Assembly: GCF_004664715.2 (NCBI RefSeq)
Contig: NC_051076.1
Span: forward strand, 2,661,451 to 2,725,450
DNA: 64,000 nt
Origin: Peromyscus leucopus
Taxonomy: Eukaryota; Chordata; Mammalia; Rodentia; Cricetidae
Direction of reading: 5' to 3'
The position numbers and the translations under genes were made by a program. Below are positions 44,702-55,967 of this stretch, piece by piece (the stretch's first letter is position 1; each line of letters begins with the position of its first letter). The notes under the pieces are model-generated. The model had not been told where the DNA came from. It worked only from the letters and a program-made list of their open reading frames with translations, and did no database searches.

Positions 44702-45048
44702 TGTGGTAGTTTGAATGTAATTGACCTCCATAAACTCATAGGGAATGGCACTATTAGGAGGCATGGCCTTGTTGGAGTAGGAGTGGCCTTATTGGAGGAA
44801 GTATGTCACTGGCTTTGAGGTCTGCTTTGTTCAAGTTTTGCTCAGTGTAGACTCAGACCACTTTCTGCTGTCGTTGAGTCAAGATATATGACTCTCAGCT
44901 TCTTCTCTAGAACCAAGTCTGCCTACATGTTGCATCATGATGACAATGGACTAAACCTCTGAAAATGTAAGCCACTCCAATTCAGTGTTTTCCTTTATAA
45001 GGGTTACTGTTGTTGTGGTGTCTTCACAGCAATAGAAAGTCTAAGACA
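44702..45048 (+). mobile_element. Solo ORR1 (MaLR) LTR with perfect 5-bp duplication
   Basis: This 347-bp LTR runs TGTGGTAGTTTGAATG...AGTCTAAGACA and is flanked by AATGT at 44697-44701 and 45049-45053. Landmarks include GGCACTATTAGGAGG, GTTGGAGTAGG, ATGACAATGGACTAAACCTC and TTCCTTTATAAGGG. MaLR elements use an ERVL-type integrase that leaves 5 bp, which matches. Confidence 0.9.
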
Positions 45049-45053
45049 AATGT

Positions 45054-45534
45054 GATCTGACCTGTTTGTGGATGACAATATTATCTCAATGTTGAAAGGT
45101 TGAATATCCCTGAACAGTGATGAAAAATTACCATTTTTAGTAAACTTACAATTAATCAGGAAACAGAAAATAAAAACCAAAGAAAGACAGGCCTGAAAAA
45201 TAATGCAGAGAAGAGAATGTGGGAGTGGCATGGTAAGTGAGTTGAGCATGATCCTCTCCCCTGAGGTTTGGGTTAAACTTCTTGCTTTTTGACCTCACCG
45301 TTCCCCTACTCATGAGCAGGGTAAGCCTCTGGCCAGAAGTTAAAAACAAAGCATAGATAGCAGCATAGGTAAATTCTGCTTTCCTACAGACCACAGAAGA
45401 GTAAATTAATCAACTAGTGTAACTGGCAAATGTGATAGTTGCTTAGCTCCATCACATAAGCTTTATATCTCCTCTAGGGGAAACTGAAAGCCCATTTTCT
45501 TTGATGCAAAACATCTTGATTTTTAAAAACTGCC
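45054..45534. other. No feature seen
   Basis: Unrecognised. Two overlapping minus frames (45004-45394) are about 80 codons each and have no domain. Confidence 0.4.
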
Positions 45535-45870
45535 TGTTTGTTTTCAAGGGCTATCATAACAAAACAAGTAACTTAAAGCAAAAGACATGTAATCTCTCAC
45601 AGGCCTAGAACAATGAAGGACTAAGGGAAGACATCGGCAGGACCGTGCTTCCTCTGAGCCATCCCAGCGGATTCTTGGCTTGAAGCTGTGCCAGGGCAGG
45701 GTGTACCTTAGTCCTCACATGGTATCCCCTTCCATAGTGTCCTTCTCCCCTTTGCTTCTGAGGACACAAATTATAGTAAATTAAGGGCCCACTCTACCCA
45801 GTATAACCCCATGTGTAACTCCTTCGTTTCCAAATGGGGCTTAATTCTGAGGAAATGGAGGTAAGGATAC
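45535..45870 (-). mobile_element. MLT1-like MaLR LTR, minus strand, diverged
   Basis: The plus strand reads TGTTTTCAAGGGCTATCATAAC...CAAGTAACTTAAAG at one end and CCAAATGGGGCTTAATTC near the other, with GTCCTCACATGG in the middle. This is the complement of MLT1-type LTR order. Confidence 0.5.
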
Positions 45871-45884
45871 ACATAACGTAGGAC

Positions 45885-45972
45885 ACACACACATGTATTC
45901 ATATATACACATATACACACATGTACACTTATGTATATATAGAGAAGTATATAAACATATATATGGAGAGAG
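45885..45972. repeat. Degenerate CA/TA-rich simple repeat
   Basis: Interleaved ACACAC, ATATACAC and TATATA runs. Confidence 0.85.
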
Positions 45973-46465
45973 AAATTTAATAAATAATAATCATGAATTT
46001 AATTTGTGCTTTTCCCTGTCACCCGAGATATATTCCGTGGGCTAATGAGTTGTGTGTGTGATTCCCAAGTCATTTGTTAGTTCTGAGCCTACAGAAGATG
46101 TTTCAGCTTGACAAGAACAGGTGTAGCTCTGACTGCTCAGGCCTGCATCTAGAGTACTTGATGAAATGATGTCAAGTGGGTGAATAAATACAGATCAATT
46201 CTTTTTGTCACCAAATACTGTAAGAGTATTCTTATTACTAGCAAGAACTCAGTCTCACTCAGAGTTGGTCTAACTATATCCAAAGTTCCATCTTTTTTTT
46301 TCCAAGTTTCTTGTTGCATTTGAACAGCATCATATAAAACAGTAACCACATCCCACCACCACAGTCCTCCTCTCCTAGCCCCTTCTTCTGCCTTCATCTC
46401 TCTCTGCATCTCAAGACTTATGCTTGACTATGAGGTGTGGCCTGGTCACTGGTTTGGCTTATACT

Positions 46466-46690
46466 AATTCTTTTTCTGTCAATACTAGGGATTGAACTAG
46501 GGCTCTGTACATGCTAGACAGGAGTTCTACCACTGATTTACATCGTCAGCCTACTTTTATTCTATATTTTGTTAAATAAATCACTACGTTCTTCAGGCTG
46601 GTCTTGAATTTGCTCTGTAGCTTAGGCAGACCTTGACTTTGTTATTTTCCTACCTTTACCTCCTGAGTAGTGCTATTACACCATCAAATT
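46466..46690 (-). repeat. B1-dID type dimeric SINE, minus strand, old
   Basis: The plus strand shows first the complement of an ID-like unit (GGGATTGAACTAGGGCTCTG, TTCTACCACTGATTTACATC) and then the complement of a B1-like unit (CAGGCTGGTCTTGAATTTGC, TTTACCTCCTGAGTAGTGCT). On the minus strand the order is B1 then ID, as in B1-dID. Confidence 0.65.
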
Positions 46691-47082
46691 CTGGTTTTCT
46701 TTTAATTTAATTCTTAAATGTCAATCATTCTCTTTATTTCTGTGATAGAGATTGTGGTTGGTCTAATACATAACTTATCTTTTCTTAAAGGAAGAAGCCC
46801 AGGGTGAGTTACTTGCTGAAAAGCAACATTTTAGATTATAGATTGTCAACAGGAATACTATGAGCAGTAGTCATGGAGCAAAGTTTCTGGAGATTCCCTT
46901 ATCCATGGCCATCTATCCTATTTTATACTTGATTAAGAATTGAGAAATGATGCAACATAAAGTGACCTTAGCAATGGTAGCTATGCACTAAGAAAGACAG
47001 AAGGAGTTTGGTTTCTTACTAACCTAGGTTTACTATCAGCATAAGGCAGTTACATCTGGATTTCTCTAGGGGATAGAGAAAG
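46691..47082. other. No feature seen
   Basis: Unrecognised sequence. Confidence 0.4.
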
Positions 47083-47145
47083 CTGTGGTGATTTGAACGA
47101 AAATGGCTCCCATCGTTCAAAGGGAGTGGCACTTCTAGGAGTGCA
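47083..47145 (+). mobile_element. ORR1-like LTR start fragment
   Basis: TGTGGTGATTTGAACGAAAATGGCTCCCATCG and AGGGAGTGGCAC match the first ~60 bp of ORR1-like LTRs. Similarity is then lost. The following 47146-47345 (GTGTGATTGAATATCCCCCAAC ... GCTTATATAG) may belong to another LTR that I cannot name. Confidence 0.5.
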
Positions 47146-47984
47146 AACTTGGGGTTCACAGTGTGATTGAATATCCCCCAACACTTTTGGAGTTGAATTC
47201 TAGAGGGGCGTGGAGGGCAGGTCAGAAGGTTTCTTTCCCTCATCTCTGCCCAGGGATAAATTCTGTGGGTGGGCACTAGATTAACTCCACTGTATAGCTA
47301 TTTCTCTCTAAGGCTGTCCTTGCCTTCCTTGGCTTATATAGTAGCATCAGTCTATGTGTGCATCAATTTGCATGGAATATATTCCCTTTCAGTGTCTATG
47401 GCTCTTCTTCCTTTTTTTTTTTTTTATAGAATATAAGTCATGTTGGGTAAAGGAGCCATCTTACTTAACTATACCTATGGCAACCTTGTATCTGCCCTTC
47501 AGAAAAGGCCACCTTCTACCAAATTATTTTGGCTCTTAGAACCTAGCACCACTATCTCCACAATCGCCTATCTACTTAGTGGTAGTAGTAGATTTTCCCA
47601 GTTGCTATTCCTGAGGCCTCCACACTGAAGCAGGTTTTGACTCAGCAACTTCCTGTATATATACATCCTGTATTTGAAATATATGGACTGTTTTCTGTTT
47701 TCTGGGACTCTGTTGTAGTCATTGCAGTTTTCCCAAAGAAACAAATCTTGATTTCTCCCACGTGAACCCAATGCTTGACTTAGATTTTCCTTCAAAATTC
47801 GTAGAGACAGCAGGCAAAACTCAATGGATTGCAGCCTGGGGTGAGAGACTCCAGCAATACCTCTACACCAACCAGGAGCCTGCCCAATGCCTATAGGCAC
47901 TATTATAACCTTTTTGTGATAAAGAAGCATGGTCCTGCCTAGCACCATGATAGTCTAAACAGGACAAGGAGACTCACACATGAG

Positions 47985-49500
47985 CCTGATGCAGTCCTCC
48001 CCGGGCTCTGAGGAGAACACTGACCCACACAATACCTTGCTGCTCTAGGCGAAGGGCACGACTGTGGTGAGCAAATTTATGGTATGGTATGGTATGGTAT
48101 GGTATGGTATGGTATGGTATGGTATGGTATGGTATGGTATGGTAGAGAGAAACACAGAATGGTTCATGTCCTGTGGACAGAGGCATATCTGAAGAGGTGA
48201 AATTGGTGAGGAGTGGGCTGAGGTAGATGGCTTCATTGCCACTCAGGACCATGGTGGTGCCTGGGCCTGGGCTTCTTCTGGAGATCATGTCTGGGTTCAT
48301 GGTCTCTGTTGATGTTTGTGGCTCCTGATAACACCAAAGACAGAGGGGATAGGGCTGTACAGAGTTGGCCCCTCTTCTCTCTAGCTACAACACTAGGGAG
48401 AACTGATCCTGAAGTACTCAGGAGAGAGATTTTTACACCTCATCTGGGCACTACAATAGTGCTGAGCCTGTGCACAGGGGCATGGGTAAACTGGTCATGA
48501 GGGCATGAGAATGGCAGAGCAAGTCATCCCCTCTTGTGTGCCTTGTGGTGGCATGGGTGAGGGAAAGACTCCATCCTCCCTTCACCCCTCACCTTCTGCA
48601 GCAGGTTGGGGACAGGACCCAACTCCTCACCAGATACAGCACTCCCTGTACTTCCCCAGGGCAGCACAATAGAGCTGACCCTGTTGGTGGAGGTGTAGGT
48701 GAGCTAGCCACAAGTTGTGAGCATGGGATAGCTGTCCGAATTACTCATTTGTCTTTGAGATACGCCCCTAAATACCTGAGGCAGGTGGGAGAGCTGGCCC
48801 TGAGGTCTGAGGAGTGGGAGAGCTGTTCCTGCCCCTCACCAATTGCAATATTCAGGAGAGCAGGCCCTGGGCAACACAATAGAGCTTACTTACCCTGAAG
48901 GTGTTGGTGTGGGAGAACCAATCCTGAGTACATGAAAGTGGGAAAACTGGGCCTACCCTTTGCTCATTGCTGCAAGGGGTGAACTAGCTAGAACAATATT
49001 GGAGAGCTCACCCTGGTGGGGAAGACAGGGGAGAACTGGTGGGTTGACCAACCCTGAAACTACACAGACCCAGAACCAGGGTTTTGTGTTGCTTAATCCC
49101 AACATCCTCACTGTCTGTGATCTGCTGGATCATGGCAGAGAGTTGGTACTGAGGACCCAGGCCTGCAAAATCTCCATGACAAAGGGAAGCAATAAGATGT
49201 ACAGGAAGAGTCCTGTGAGGGCCCAGCATTGATGGTGTAGCAGGGACCAGGGGTCTTGAACCAGACCAATGATTCTTTGTAAAATCATGTAAAAATGTAC
49301 GGATAAAGGAGTTTACTGCATGACACACTATGTCATACTGCAGCTTCCATGATGAGATTTTCCTCTTCTTCCTTTTTTTTTCCATTTTTCTCTTAAATTT
49401 TATTTTGTTTTTGTTTTTGGTTGGGGGAGGGAGATGGACGGGATCTGGAGGCATGATATGAAAGACACACAAAGAATAAATAAAAAGAAAGAAAAAATTA
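47985..49500 (+). mobile_element. L1 (Lx-like) 3' UTR with ~212-bp tandem repeats and a GGTAT array
   Basis: This is a plus-strand L1 3' UTR. A phrase of the form GGGCA(G/C/A)(C/T)ACAATAG(A/T)GCT recurs at 48448, 48661 and 48871, giving spacings of 213 and 210 bp. The following part (AATCTCCATGACAAAGGG, GTCTTGAACCAGACCAATG, TTTACTGCATGACACAC) is shared with 31800-31990. It has a G-rich tract at 49421-49440 and an A-rich end at 49470-49500. A 171-codon minus frame at 49008-49523 is an artefact. Confidence 0.8.
48081..48140. repeat. (GGTAT)12 pentanucleotide array
   Basis: Twelve perfect GGTAT units lie inside the L1 3' UTR, where the other copy (about 31160) has only ATATATAGTGG. Confidence 0.97.
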
Positions 49501-50262
49501 ATGGAAACAGCAGAGAATTTCAAGTCTTTATGGCCTTAAATGCTAATAGCTTCCCCCAAAATGTAATTATTCCCTCTATTTTATTCTAGTTATTCTAGTA
49601 GATAGCGGATACTGTGGCTTCTGCCATAAGGTTTAAACATTAGGAAAAGATGGAGAAGTGTATTTCTTCATAGTTCTTGAAGATATTTTGCAATCTTGCA
49701 ATGATGAACTCTAAAAACCATAGGCATTTTTTTAAATGTGCAACTCACTCTTGTCTGCCTCACCCCCAAATTTCTATTATTTGATGAAAATGCTGGGTAA
49801 TAGTCCAGAGGAATTGTATTATCAGTTGACTAGAAAGCACAACTTAATAGTTGCTTAACTCTTTCACATCAGAACATTTATATTTGACAAGTAAATATAA
49901 CATACCATTTTTAACCATGAACTAGGATGCTTCTAGGCTTAAACTCTCCACTCTGGTTTTTAGAGAAGCAACATATTTGACCTGGAAGGAACTACAGTTA
50001 TTTTTCTACTTTCCCTCCACACACAGCATTAAGAATGTTAGGACAAAGCATCAGTTGGCTGCTTCACATTGACACACTGAGGTAAACCATTACCTGTTTT
50101 TCCATATCTGTCCTGGTTTTAGCAATCTAAGTTTCAGTGACCTAAAAGCCTTGATGAACTTCCAAAAATAGGGTGTAGATTTAAGGTCCTATGGTGACCT
50201 ACTCCTTCATTATACTTCCTAAAACAGTTTATGAGATTATTTATGTATTAAACATGTTTCAG
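49501..50262. other. No feature seen
   Basis: Unrecognised AT-rich sequence. Confidence 0.45.
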
Positions 50263-50441
50263 GAACTGGAGGTATGCCTGGCAGTGAAGCATGTGTACAG
50301 CTCTCAGTCTTGCTGAGGACCTGATTGGGTCCCTAGCACTCATGTCAGGCAGTTCACAAGCTCCAGGGGGCTCTGACACCTTTGGTCTCTTGGGCAATGG
50401 AACTCACATAACTGAAAATATATAATAAATCTTTAAAAAGG
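50263..50441 (+). repeat. B3-like SINE
   Basis: AACTGGAGGTATGCCTGGCAG head, TTGCTGAGGACCTGATTGGG, AGTTCACAAGCTCCAGGGGG, then an ATATAATAAATCTTTAAAAA tail. It is diverged in the A-box. Confidence 0.65.
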
Positions 50442-50982
50442 GATATAAATATTATTTCACTTTATCTCCTCTCTTTTATTCTTGGAAAGTATATCTGTGT
50501 TGTTATGCATGGGTTAGACCGATAAATCAAATCAGGAGACATTTCAAATAAACAAACAAAATGAATCTAAGAGGTTATAAGTGTTTGCATGTGTCACCAT
50601 GGAGACCAGAGAATGGATTGTCACCATGGAGATCTGAATAAACACTCTGATGATTAACTCCATGTGGCATCAGATATGGAGGTGATCGCTGAAGGAAGAG
50701 ATACAAATTGAATTGAAATTATACAACCAGACATGATTTATGTGAGAACGGTCTGGGATTTTTTAAGGCAAGCTTTCATGTGAAATATATCTGTGCTACT
50801 ATTGCTCTACTAACAAGCAAGAATAAACCTTTAGGCAAATTCCAAGGTTTAGAGGATTAGTTATTGTGATTCATCAGCTGTTAAAATATTATCGGATTAG
50901 AGGTGATTTCTGTCCACCTTTCCACTTCTTTTTTCACACTGATCACTAGTATAACAAGTTCTGTACAGTTATGCTGTGATAA

Positions 50983-51020
50983 CATGCTATCTAGTCTCTG
51001 TTAAGTGACTAGATAGCATG
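50983..51020. repeat. Perfect 14-bp inverted repeat (hairpin)
   Basis: CATGCTATCTAGTC (50983-50996) and its exact complement GACTAGATAGCATG (51007-51020) are separated by the 10-nt loop TCTGTTAAGT. Confidence 0.95.
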
Positions 51021-51656
51021 GAGGCCACAATAAGCCTGCTATAAGTATCATGTCTTGAGAGAAGCTTCCCATTGCAGAAGATTTGATTAATGCTGAGGCC
51101 CATAACTTTTGAAATTGCTGGCAAGTAGTGATGCATGAATGTTTAGGTGTAGAAGGGACATCTTATCAATTGCCTCCTTCCCAGAACACCAGGCTCAGAA
51201 AATATCATGAAAGAGGGCAGGAAAGATGTAAGAGCCATAGGTTGGAAAAGAGTGTTATGAAATGCTGTCCTTTGGATAGGATGGGACTGTCACTACAACT
51301 CTGGTTACCTACACTTGATCAAGCCAGCTAAAAAATTCTGAGCATGGCACAGGGAGGGATTCCTGAGACCCCACCACTAGTTGAGAGCTATTGGAAATTG
51401 ATGGCTATTGAGAGAGGGAGAGTCAATTTTCTTGGAAGGTGGATACTTGAGGTTGCCCAAGCCCAGTAGATGACCCCTTCAGCCACAGGCATGTGGTTAG
51501 TTGAATTCAGTGGGTTATAAAAATGTAGAAGACATGACTTTAGGGGAGAGATGTGCTGGAATGACTGGGAGAGATGGGAAAGAGGGAATAATGGAGTACA
51601 TGATCAAGATATATTGTATATATGTATGAGATTTTCAGAATAAATGAAAAATATAA
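51021..51656. other. No feature seen
   Basis: Unrecognised. The GGAATGACTGGGAGAGATGGGAAAG region at 51555-51600 is weakly L1 3' UTR-like. Confidence 0.4.
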
Positions 51657-51663
51657 AGTAGAG

Positions 51664-51971
51664 TGCAGTGGGTAGCTATTCCAGCTTTGATCTGGAAATT
51701 CCAACCCCCATTGAGGCTTTGGCAACTGTCACGCCTACAAGGCGGAGTGAAGGGAGGCACCGGGAGACCCGAGATCTGGATGGGCCTGCGCGCTTTCTCT
51801 GTTCCTTGACCCTAGACAGTGGAAGTTGACCAAGCAGAGCTCCAGAGAACACCACTGGACTTCGATATACCTTCCCCAGACCCCACAACCTACCGTTCCC
51901 TTTTTTGTAAGTTACCCACTAAATAAATCTTCCTTTTAACTACGTGAAGTGGCCAGAATAATTTCACCAAT
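51664..51971 (+). mobile_element. CpG-richer LTR-like unit with 7-bp direct repeat
   Basis: It begins TGCAGTGGGTAGC, has a CpG-rich middle (51729-51795: CACGCC, GGCGGAG, CACCGGG, CCCGAG, GCGCGC), then TTGTAAGTTACCCACTAAATAAATC (AATAAA at about 51921) and ends near TTTCACCAAT. AGTAGAG flanks it at 51657-51663 and 51972-51978. The layout (promoter-like GC part, then polyadenylation signal) is LTR-like. I recall similar rodent LTRs but cannot name the family. The 3' end does not show a clean CA. Confidence 0.6.
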
Positions 51972-52010
51972 AGTAGAGTGGTGGCTTTAAAAGTCTTTAT
52001 TTCTGCATTT

Positions 52011-52012
<2 letters not shown>

Positions 52013-52057
<45 letters not shown>
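52013..52057. repeat. (AC)22 microsatellite
   Basis: A perfect AC array 35 bp after the LTR-like unit. Confidence 0.97.
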
Positions 52058-52059
<2 letters not shown>

Positions 52060-52099
52060 CTTTGAAGCATAGTTTTAAAAAAGAAATATGAAAATTCTC

Positions 52100-52215
52100 T
52101 CCATTCTAACAAAAAGAAACCAAGATGTAGAAATTAAATACTTTGTACAAGATTGCCCAGAAAATGGAGATGCTAGAAGTCAAATCAGTCTCATCAAGTT
52201 CTATACTCTAATAAG
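52100..52215 (-). repeat. MIR-like fragment, minus strand
   Basis: GAAACCAAGATGTAGAAATTAAATACTTTG...AAGATTGCCCAG and GCTAGAAGTCAAATCAGTCTC follow the complement order of MIR. It is strongly diverged. Confidence 0.45.
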
Positions 52216-52850
52216 ATGAAATTCTTCTTTTTGAAGTGTTTCAATTCAAAACGAGGAAATAGATGCACTAATGAAAAATAACACCTAATGATAACTAGTG
52301 AAAAATAATAGGGCAATATTGTGTCTTTATAGCACCTACACACATCTGTGCTAGTATTTAATTATAGGTTAAACCTAAATACTCCTTTGCCTCTTTCTGC
52401 TCACCAGATATACATCCTTAGGTATTCCAAGATGCAGAGGTCAGATTTCACACCAAATAGCTAAAAAGGGAAAGGGGGATATTTAAAAGTCTCACTTAGG
52501 ATACCTAAGTGAGTATCAGGGACAGTCATGCTTGGAAAATACAGATCCCACGTTATACCATTTTTGTACTTCAGTGCACACACAACTCTTGATAGGCATT
52601 TGAGTACAATTTACCCTAATCCATACATTTAAGCTATCCATGTGAATTGATTCAAAAGTTAGATCCAGTTGGAATGATGTTGGCTCCTCTTTCTAAATTC
52701 AGTTTCTTTTCAGAACACAGGTGGACAGCACCCAATGACCAAGTTTTGCCAAAGAACATAAATATTTCAGTGAGATTATTAGGATCACAGGATACATTAT
52801 GTTAGATCCACTAACCTTTTATCAGAAAGTATATGGTGATAGTGAAACTT
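52216..52850. other. No feature seen
   Basis: Unrecognised sequence. Confidence 0.4.
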
Positions 52851-53335
52851 GTTTGAACCTCAGGCACCAGAATTTATTGTAAACTTAAAGAATAACTGTC
52901 TCTGTGATGTTGGTTACATTCATCCATTAAAAGGAGCACTCAAGGGAAGCCCCATACCCAGTAGCAAATGGCTAACACATGATGAACTAAATTTTGGAGA
53001 TATTTTGTCTAATAATTTTTTTACCTTTCTTGTATTTTGCTTATATATTAAGGTCTTTGAATTTGTGTTTTTTAATGGTGTGTATGTGTGTGTGTTTCTT
53101 ATATTTTTTTCTTTGTTGTTTGTTTTTCTTTTTTCTTTTCTCTGTCTGTTTGCTTTGCTTTATTGGTTTGTCTGTTTATTGGCCTGTTTGTTTTCTCAAG
53201 AAAGAGAGAAAGAATATGTGGAATTGGTTGGATGGTGAGGTACGTAGGATCTGGGAGAATACAAGAGAGGGGAAACTGTGATTACAATATACTATCTGAA
53301 AAACTTACTTTCAATTAATAAAACAAAATCTTGTG
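52851..53335 (+). mobile_element. L1 3' UTR end, plus strand
   Basis: AAGGGAAGCCCCATACCCAG, AATGGCTAACACATGATGAAC, a long T/G-rich part (53070-53190), CAAGAAAGAGAGAAAGAAT and a GAGGGGAAACTGTGATTACAATATA...AATTAATAAAAC end match the copy at 63480-63990 segment by segment. The 129-codon plus frame (52849-53238) is non-coding 3' UTR. Confidence 0.8.
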
Positions 53336-53843
53336 GAAGATACCTTTGCAAATTGTTAATAATTAGGTAATAGCAAGTATTTGGATAGAAACAAGGGTAA
53401 GTTGTTATGGATATTGACATAGATATTAGAAAATATAATCGTATTTCCTGAGCTGAGCACATGTACTGTTATTTGTGGTCTCCTTTCTAGTCTACCACAT
53501 TTAATTGTGTAGATCCCCTGAACATACACAAATTCCCCTGCTGGGCTTATTTAAGTCATATCAGAAGCAAATAATTTGTTTTGGTTCGTTGGATGGTGTT
53601 GATTATATAAATACATAATTTCATTTCTCTCTGTGATTGAAAATTTACAGAAAAATATGAACACATTTCTATCTAGGAGGCATATAAGATTTTGTGGTGT
53701 GCTTTTCAATGTACACTATACCTAGTTTCATTAGATAGTCTCATTTCTTGTTTTTGTCTTTTTAAAAAAACTATATTAAATGTATATGTGTTATATGAAT
53801 CATTTCTTGATTAAATGTTGTTTTGGAGGAAGAATAGGGTCAT

Positions 53844-54226
53844 GGGTAGCTTCAGTTAACTTGGTACACCTGGGGAAAAGAACCCCAGCTGAAGAATCAC
53901 TTCGTCCAAATGGCTTATGGGCATATCTATGAAGGCGTTTTTTTGGTTGCCAATCGATGAGGGCCCAGTCCACTGTGGGTAATACCTGCCCTGGGAAGGT
54001 GGTTCTGGGTCATGTAAGGAAGGTAGCTGAGCAAGCCAAAGGAAGCAGGTAGTAAGCAGAGTTCCTTCACAGTCTTTGTTTCAGTTGCTGCCTCCAAGTC
54101 CCAGCCTTGAGCTCTTGCCCTGGCTTCTCCTGATGATGGACTATAAAATGTAAGATGAAATAACCCTTTCCACCAAAGGATGATTTTGGCCAGTGTTTTA
54201 TCATAGCAACAGAGAACCCAAAGTAA
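53844..54226 (+). mobile_element. MaLR-type LTR, diverged copy of the 13.8-kb family
   Basis: AACTTGGTACACCTGGGG, TTGCCAATCGATGAGGGCCCAG, GTAAGGAAGGTAGCTGAGCAAGCC, CTCTTGCCCTGGCTTCTCCTG and TTTTATCATAGCAACAGAGAACC run parallel to 13839-14240. The ends are degraded and no duplication is visible. Confidence 0.65.
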
Positions 54227-54562
54227 AATAAGTGGCATACCCACTTGGCTACTTTTTTGCTGACACTGTAATCAATCTCATGTCCTCCAGTCTTCTAAGT
54301 CTCCATATTTGCAGGTTCCATACTTAGTCCTCAAAACCAGCCTCACTTTTTCCTGAACTTAAGCTGTAATATGTTTTTTTTAATTTGATCTATCTGCATT
54401 TATCTTTCAGAGATTACATAGTTTCTAGTCAATAAGAGTCTCCCATCCTGTTGTCTATCACTGTGTTTTATTTAGTTTCCCTTAAATTCCCATCTGCTAT
54501 TTTCTAGAGGTCAGAGGAAAGAATCAGGAATGTCCCAAGTCTGCAATCCCCATCTTCCTTCC

Positions 54563-54908
54563 TGTGATGATAATCATCATTGTCAACATGACTGCATTTG
54601 GAATCACCTAGGAGACATACCTCTATGGGTGCATTTGAGATGTTTAACTGAGGAGAAAAGACTCTGAAGGTCAGCGGAACTTTCCTAAAGTCTGAGGTCC
54701 TGGACTTAATAGAATAGAGAAAACAAGGTGAGCATTCATCTCTTTTTGTTTTCTGACTGTGGCTGCAATAACACCAGCTGTCTCAAACTCCTGTCTTCAT
54801 GACTTCCCCACGATGATGGACTGTCCCCTGAGATTCTGAGCCATAATGAAACCCTTAGGTCACTTTTGTCAGCTATTTTGACACAGCAAAGGAAATAGCA
54901 GCCTACAC
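54563..54908 (+). mobile_element. MaLR-type LTR, second family
   Basis: CATTGTCAACATGACTGCATTTGGAATCACCTAGG, TGTTTAACTGAGGAG, GCATTCATCTCTTTTTG, CACGATGATGGACTGTCCCC and CAGCTATTTTGACACAGC keep the order of an MT-like LTR. It ends CCTACACA. Confidence 0.55.
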
Positions 54909-55621
54909 ATTGTTTCAGCTCGGTTGTGTTTCCCTACAGCCTTCTGCACATGCTCAGTCAGATATCCCATAGCAGCCACAACGTGTGACGTCCAAAAGGA
55001 ATTCTTGACCACAACCAAATACTGTTCTTTGTGTATATTCCCTGCTTAGCAGAAGGAAAACCTGCTACATCCTGACAGCCCCATTTCTCTTCTAATTAAA
55101 TATTCAAGCTTTAGTCATTGTATAACTTAAATCATCCTTTAATCATATCTTTAATCATCCTTTGTCTTCTTTTATTGTTATCACAAAATGCCACCAACTA
55201 TGTCTAGGTGCTGTTAATGACAAAAACTAAGATTTTATCTTAACTTTCATTTAAAAAGTATTCACTCTAACAAATACTCTAATGTTTATACTTTGCCAAA
55301 AATTCTTCTGAATGTCTTTGAGATTCTACTCTACTAGAACATCTGCAAGACTCAGTTTAGTTTATCTTGGAACATGCTCAAGGCTTCCAGGCTGAGATAA
55401 GCTGAACATAGCTACTCAAAACCATTGCTGTAACATGGTGTGGTAAGCCCCAGTATCATGACCAATAAATGAGGCTGTGTTAAAATAGATAAGTCAGGAA
55501 GAAAATTTCATAGCAGACCATGGGAAATCATAGAGAATGTATAGTAGCTTCTGCCGTGGATCTGCTATGCTTCCTAATTTCAGTACCAAACAGGAACTCC
55601 ATAAATGTTGATTGAACAACT
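54909..55621. other. No feature seen
   Basis: Unrecognised. TGTGACGTCC at 54983-54992 contains a CRE-like TGACGT. Confidence 0.4.
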
Positions 55622-55855
55622 GTCAGAAACATCAGTTTGATCATGTCACTCTGTTATTTAAAATCCTACAATGGGTCACTAGTGCTAAAGGCTTGAGTAC
55701 ATATTTCTTAAAAGGACACACAGTCCTCTCATGCTGGTCCCAAACTGTCCTTCTCTCCTCATCTTCCCAAGCCCCCAGGTATGCTTCTCTTGCTCCAGCT
55801 ACACTAAACTACTTCTCATCCTCCTAAAATAATGTTCTCTATAATTTCCAGAGGC
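55622..55855 (+). repeat. L2 fragment
   Basis: TTTGATCATGTCACTCTGTTATTTAAAATCCTACAATGGGT, CTGGTCCCAAACTGTCC and TGCTCCAGCTACACTAAAC follow the order of the L2 3' region (ATCATGTCACTCCCCTGCTTAAAANCC...CAGTGGCTTCCC...TCTGCTCCAGCCACACTGG). Confidence 0.65.
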
Positions 55856-55888
55856 CTTCTATGAAATCATCTAGTTAACTTTACAACT

Positions 55889-55967
55889 TTGTTTTGTTTT
55901 GTTTGTTTTCTGAGCCAGTACCTTACTCTGTCACCCAGGATGTCCTGGAATTCATCATGTGGCCCAA
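55889..55967 (-). repeat. B1/PB1-like SINE, left piece
   Basis: A T/G-rich tail (TTTGTTTTGTTTTGTTTG) and CTCTGTCACCCAGGATGTCCTGGAATTC are the complement of the 3' half of a B1-like element, stopped by the LTR at 55968. Confidence 0.7.

Noticed and set aside
48045..48300. Frames with a YHTIP repeat protein
   Set aside because: This is the (GGTAT)12 array read in antisense; the surrounding L1 3' UTR is non-coding.
49008..49523. 171-codon minus-strand frame, the longest in the window
   Set aside because: It is antisense to an L1 3' UTR, including its G-rich and T-rich tracts. No domain.
52849..53238. 129-codon plus frame with a hydrophobic C-terminal half
   Set aside because: It lies in the L1 3' UTR; the T-rich sequence yields artificial transmembrane-like segments, and the related 3' UTR at 63.2-64 kb does not keep the frame.
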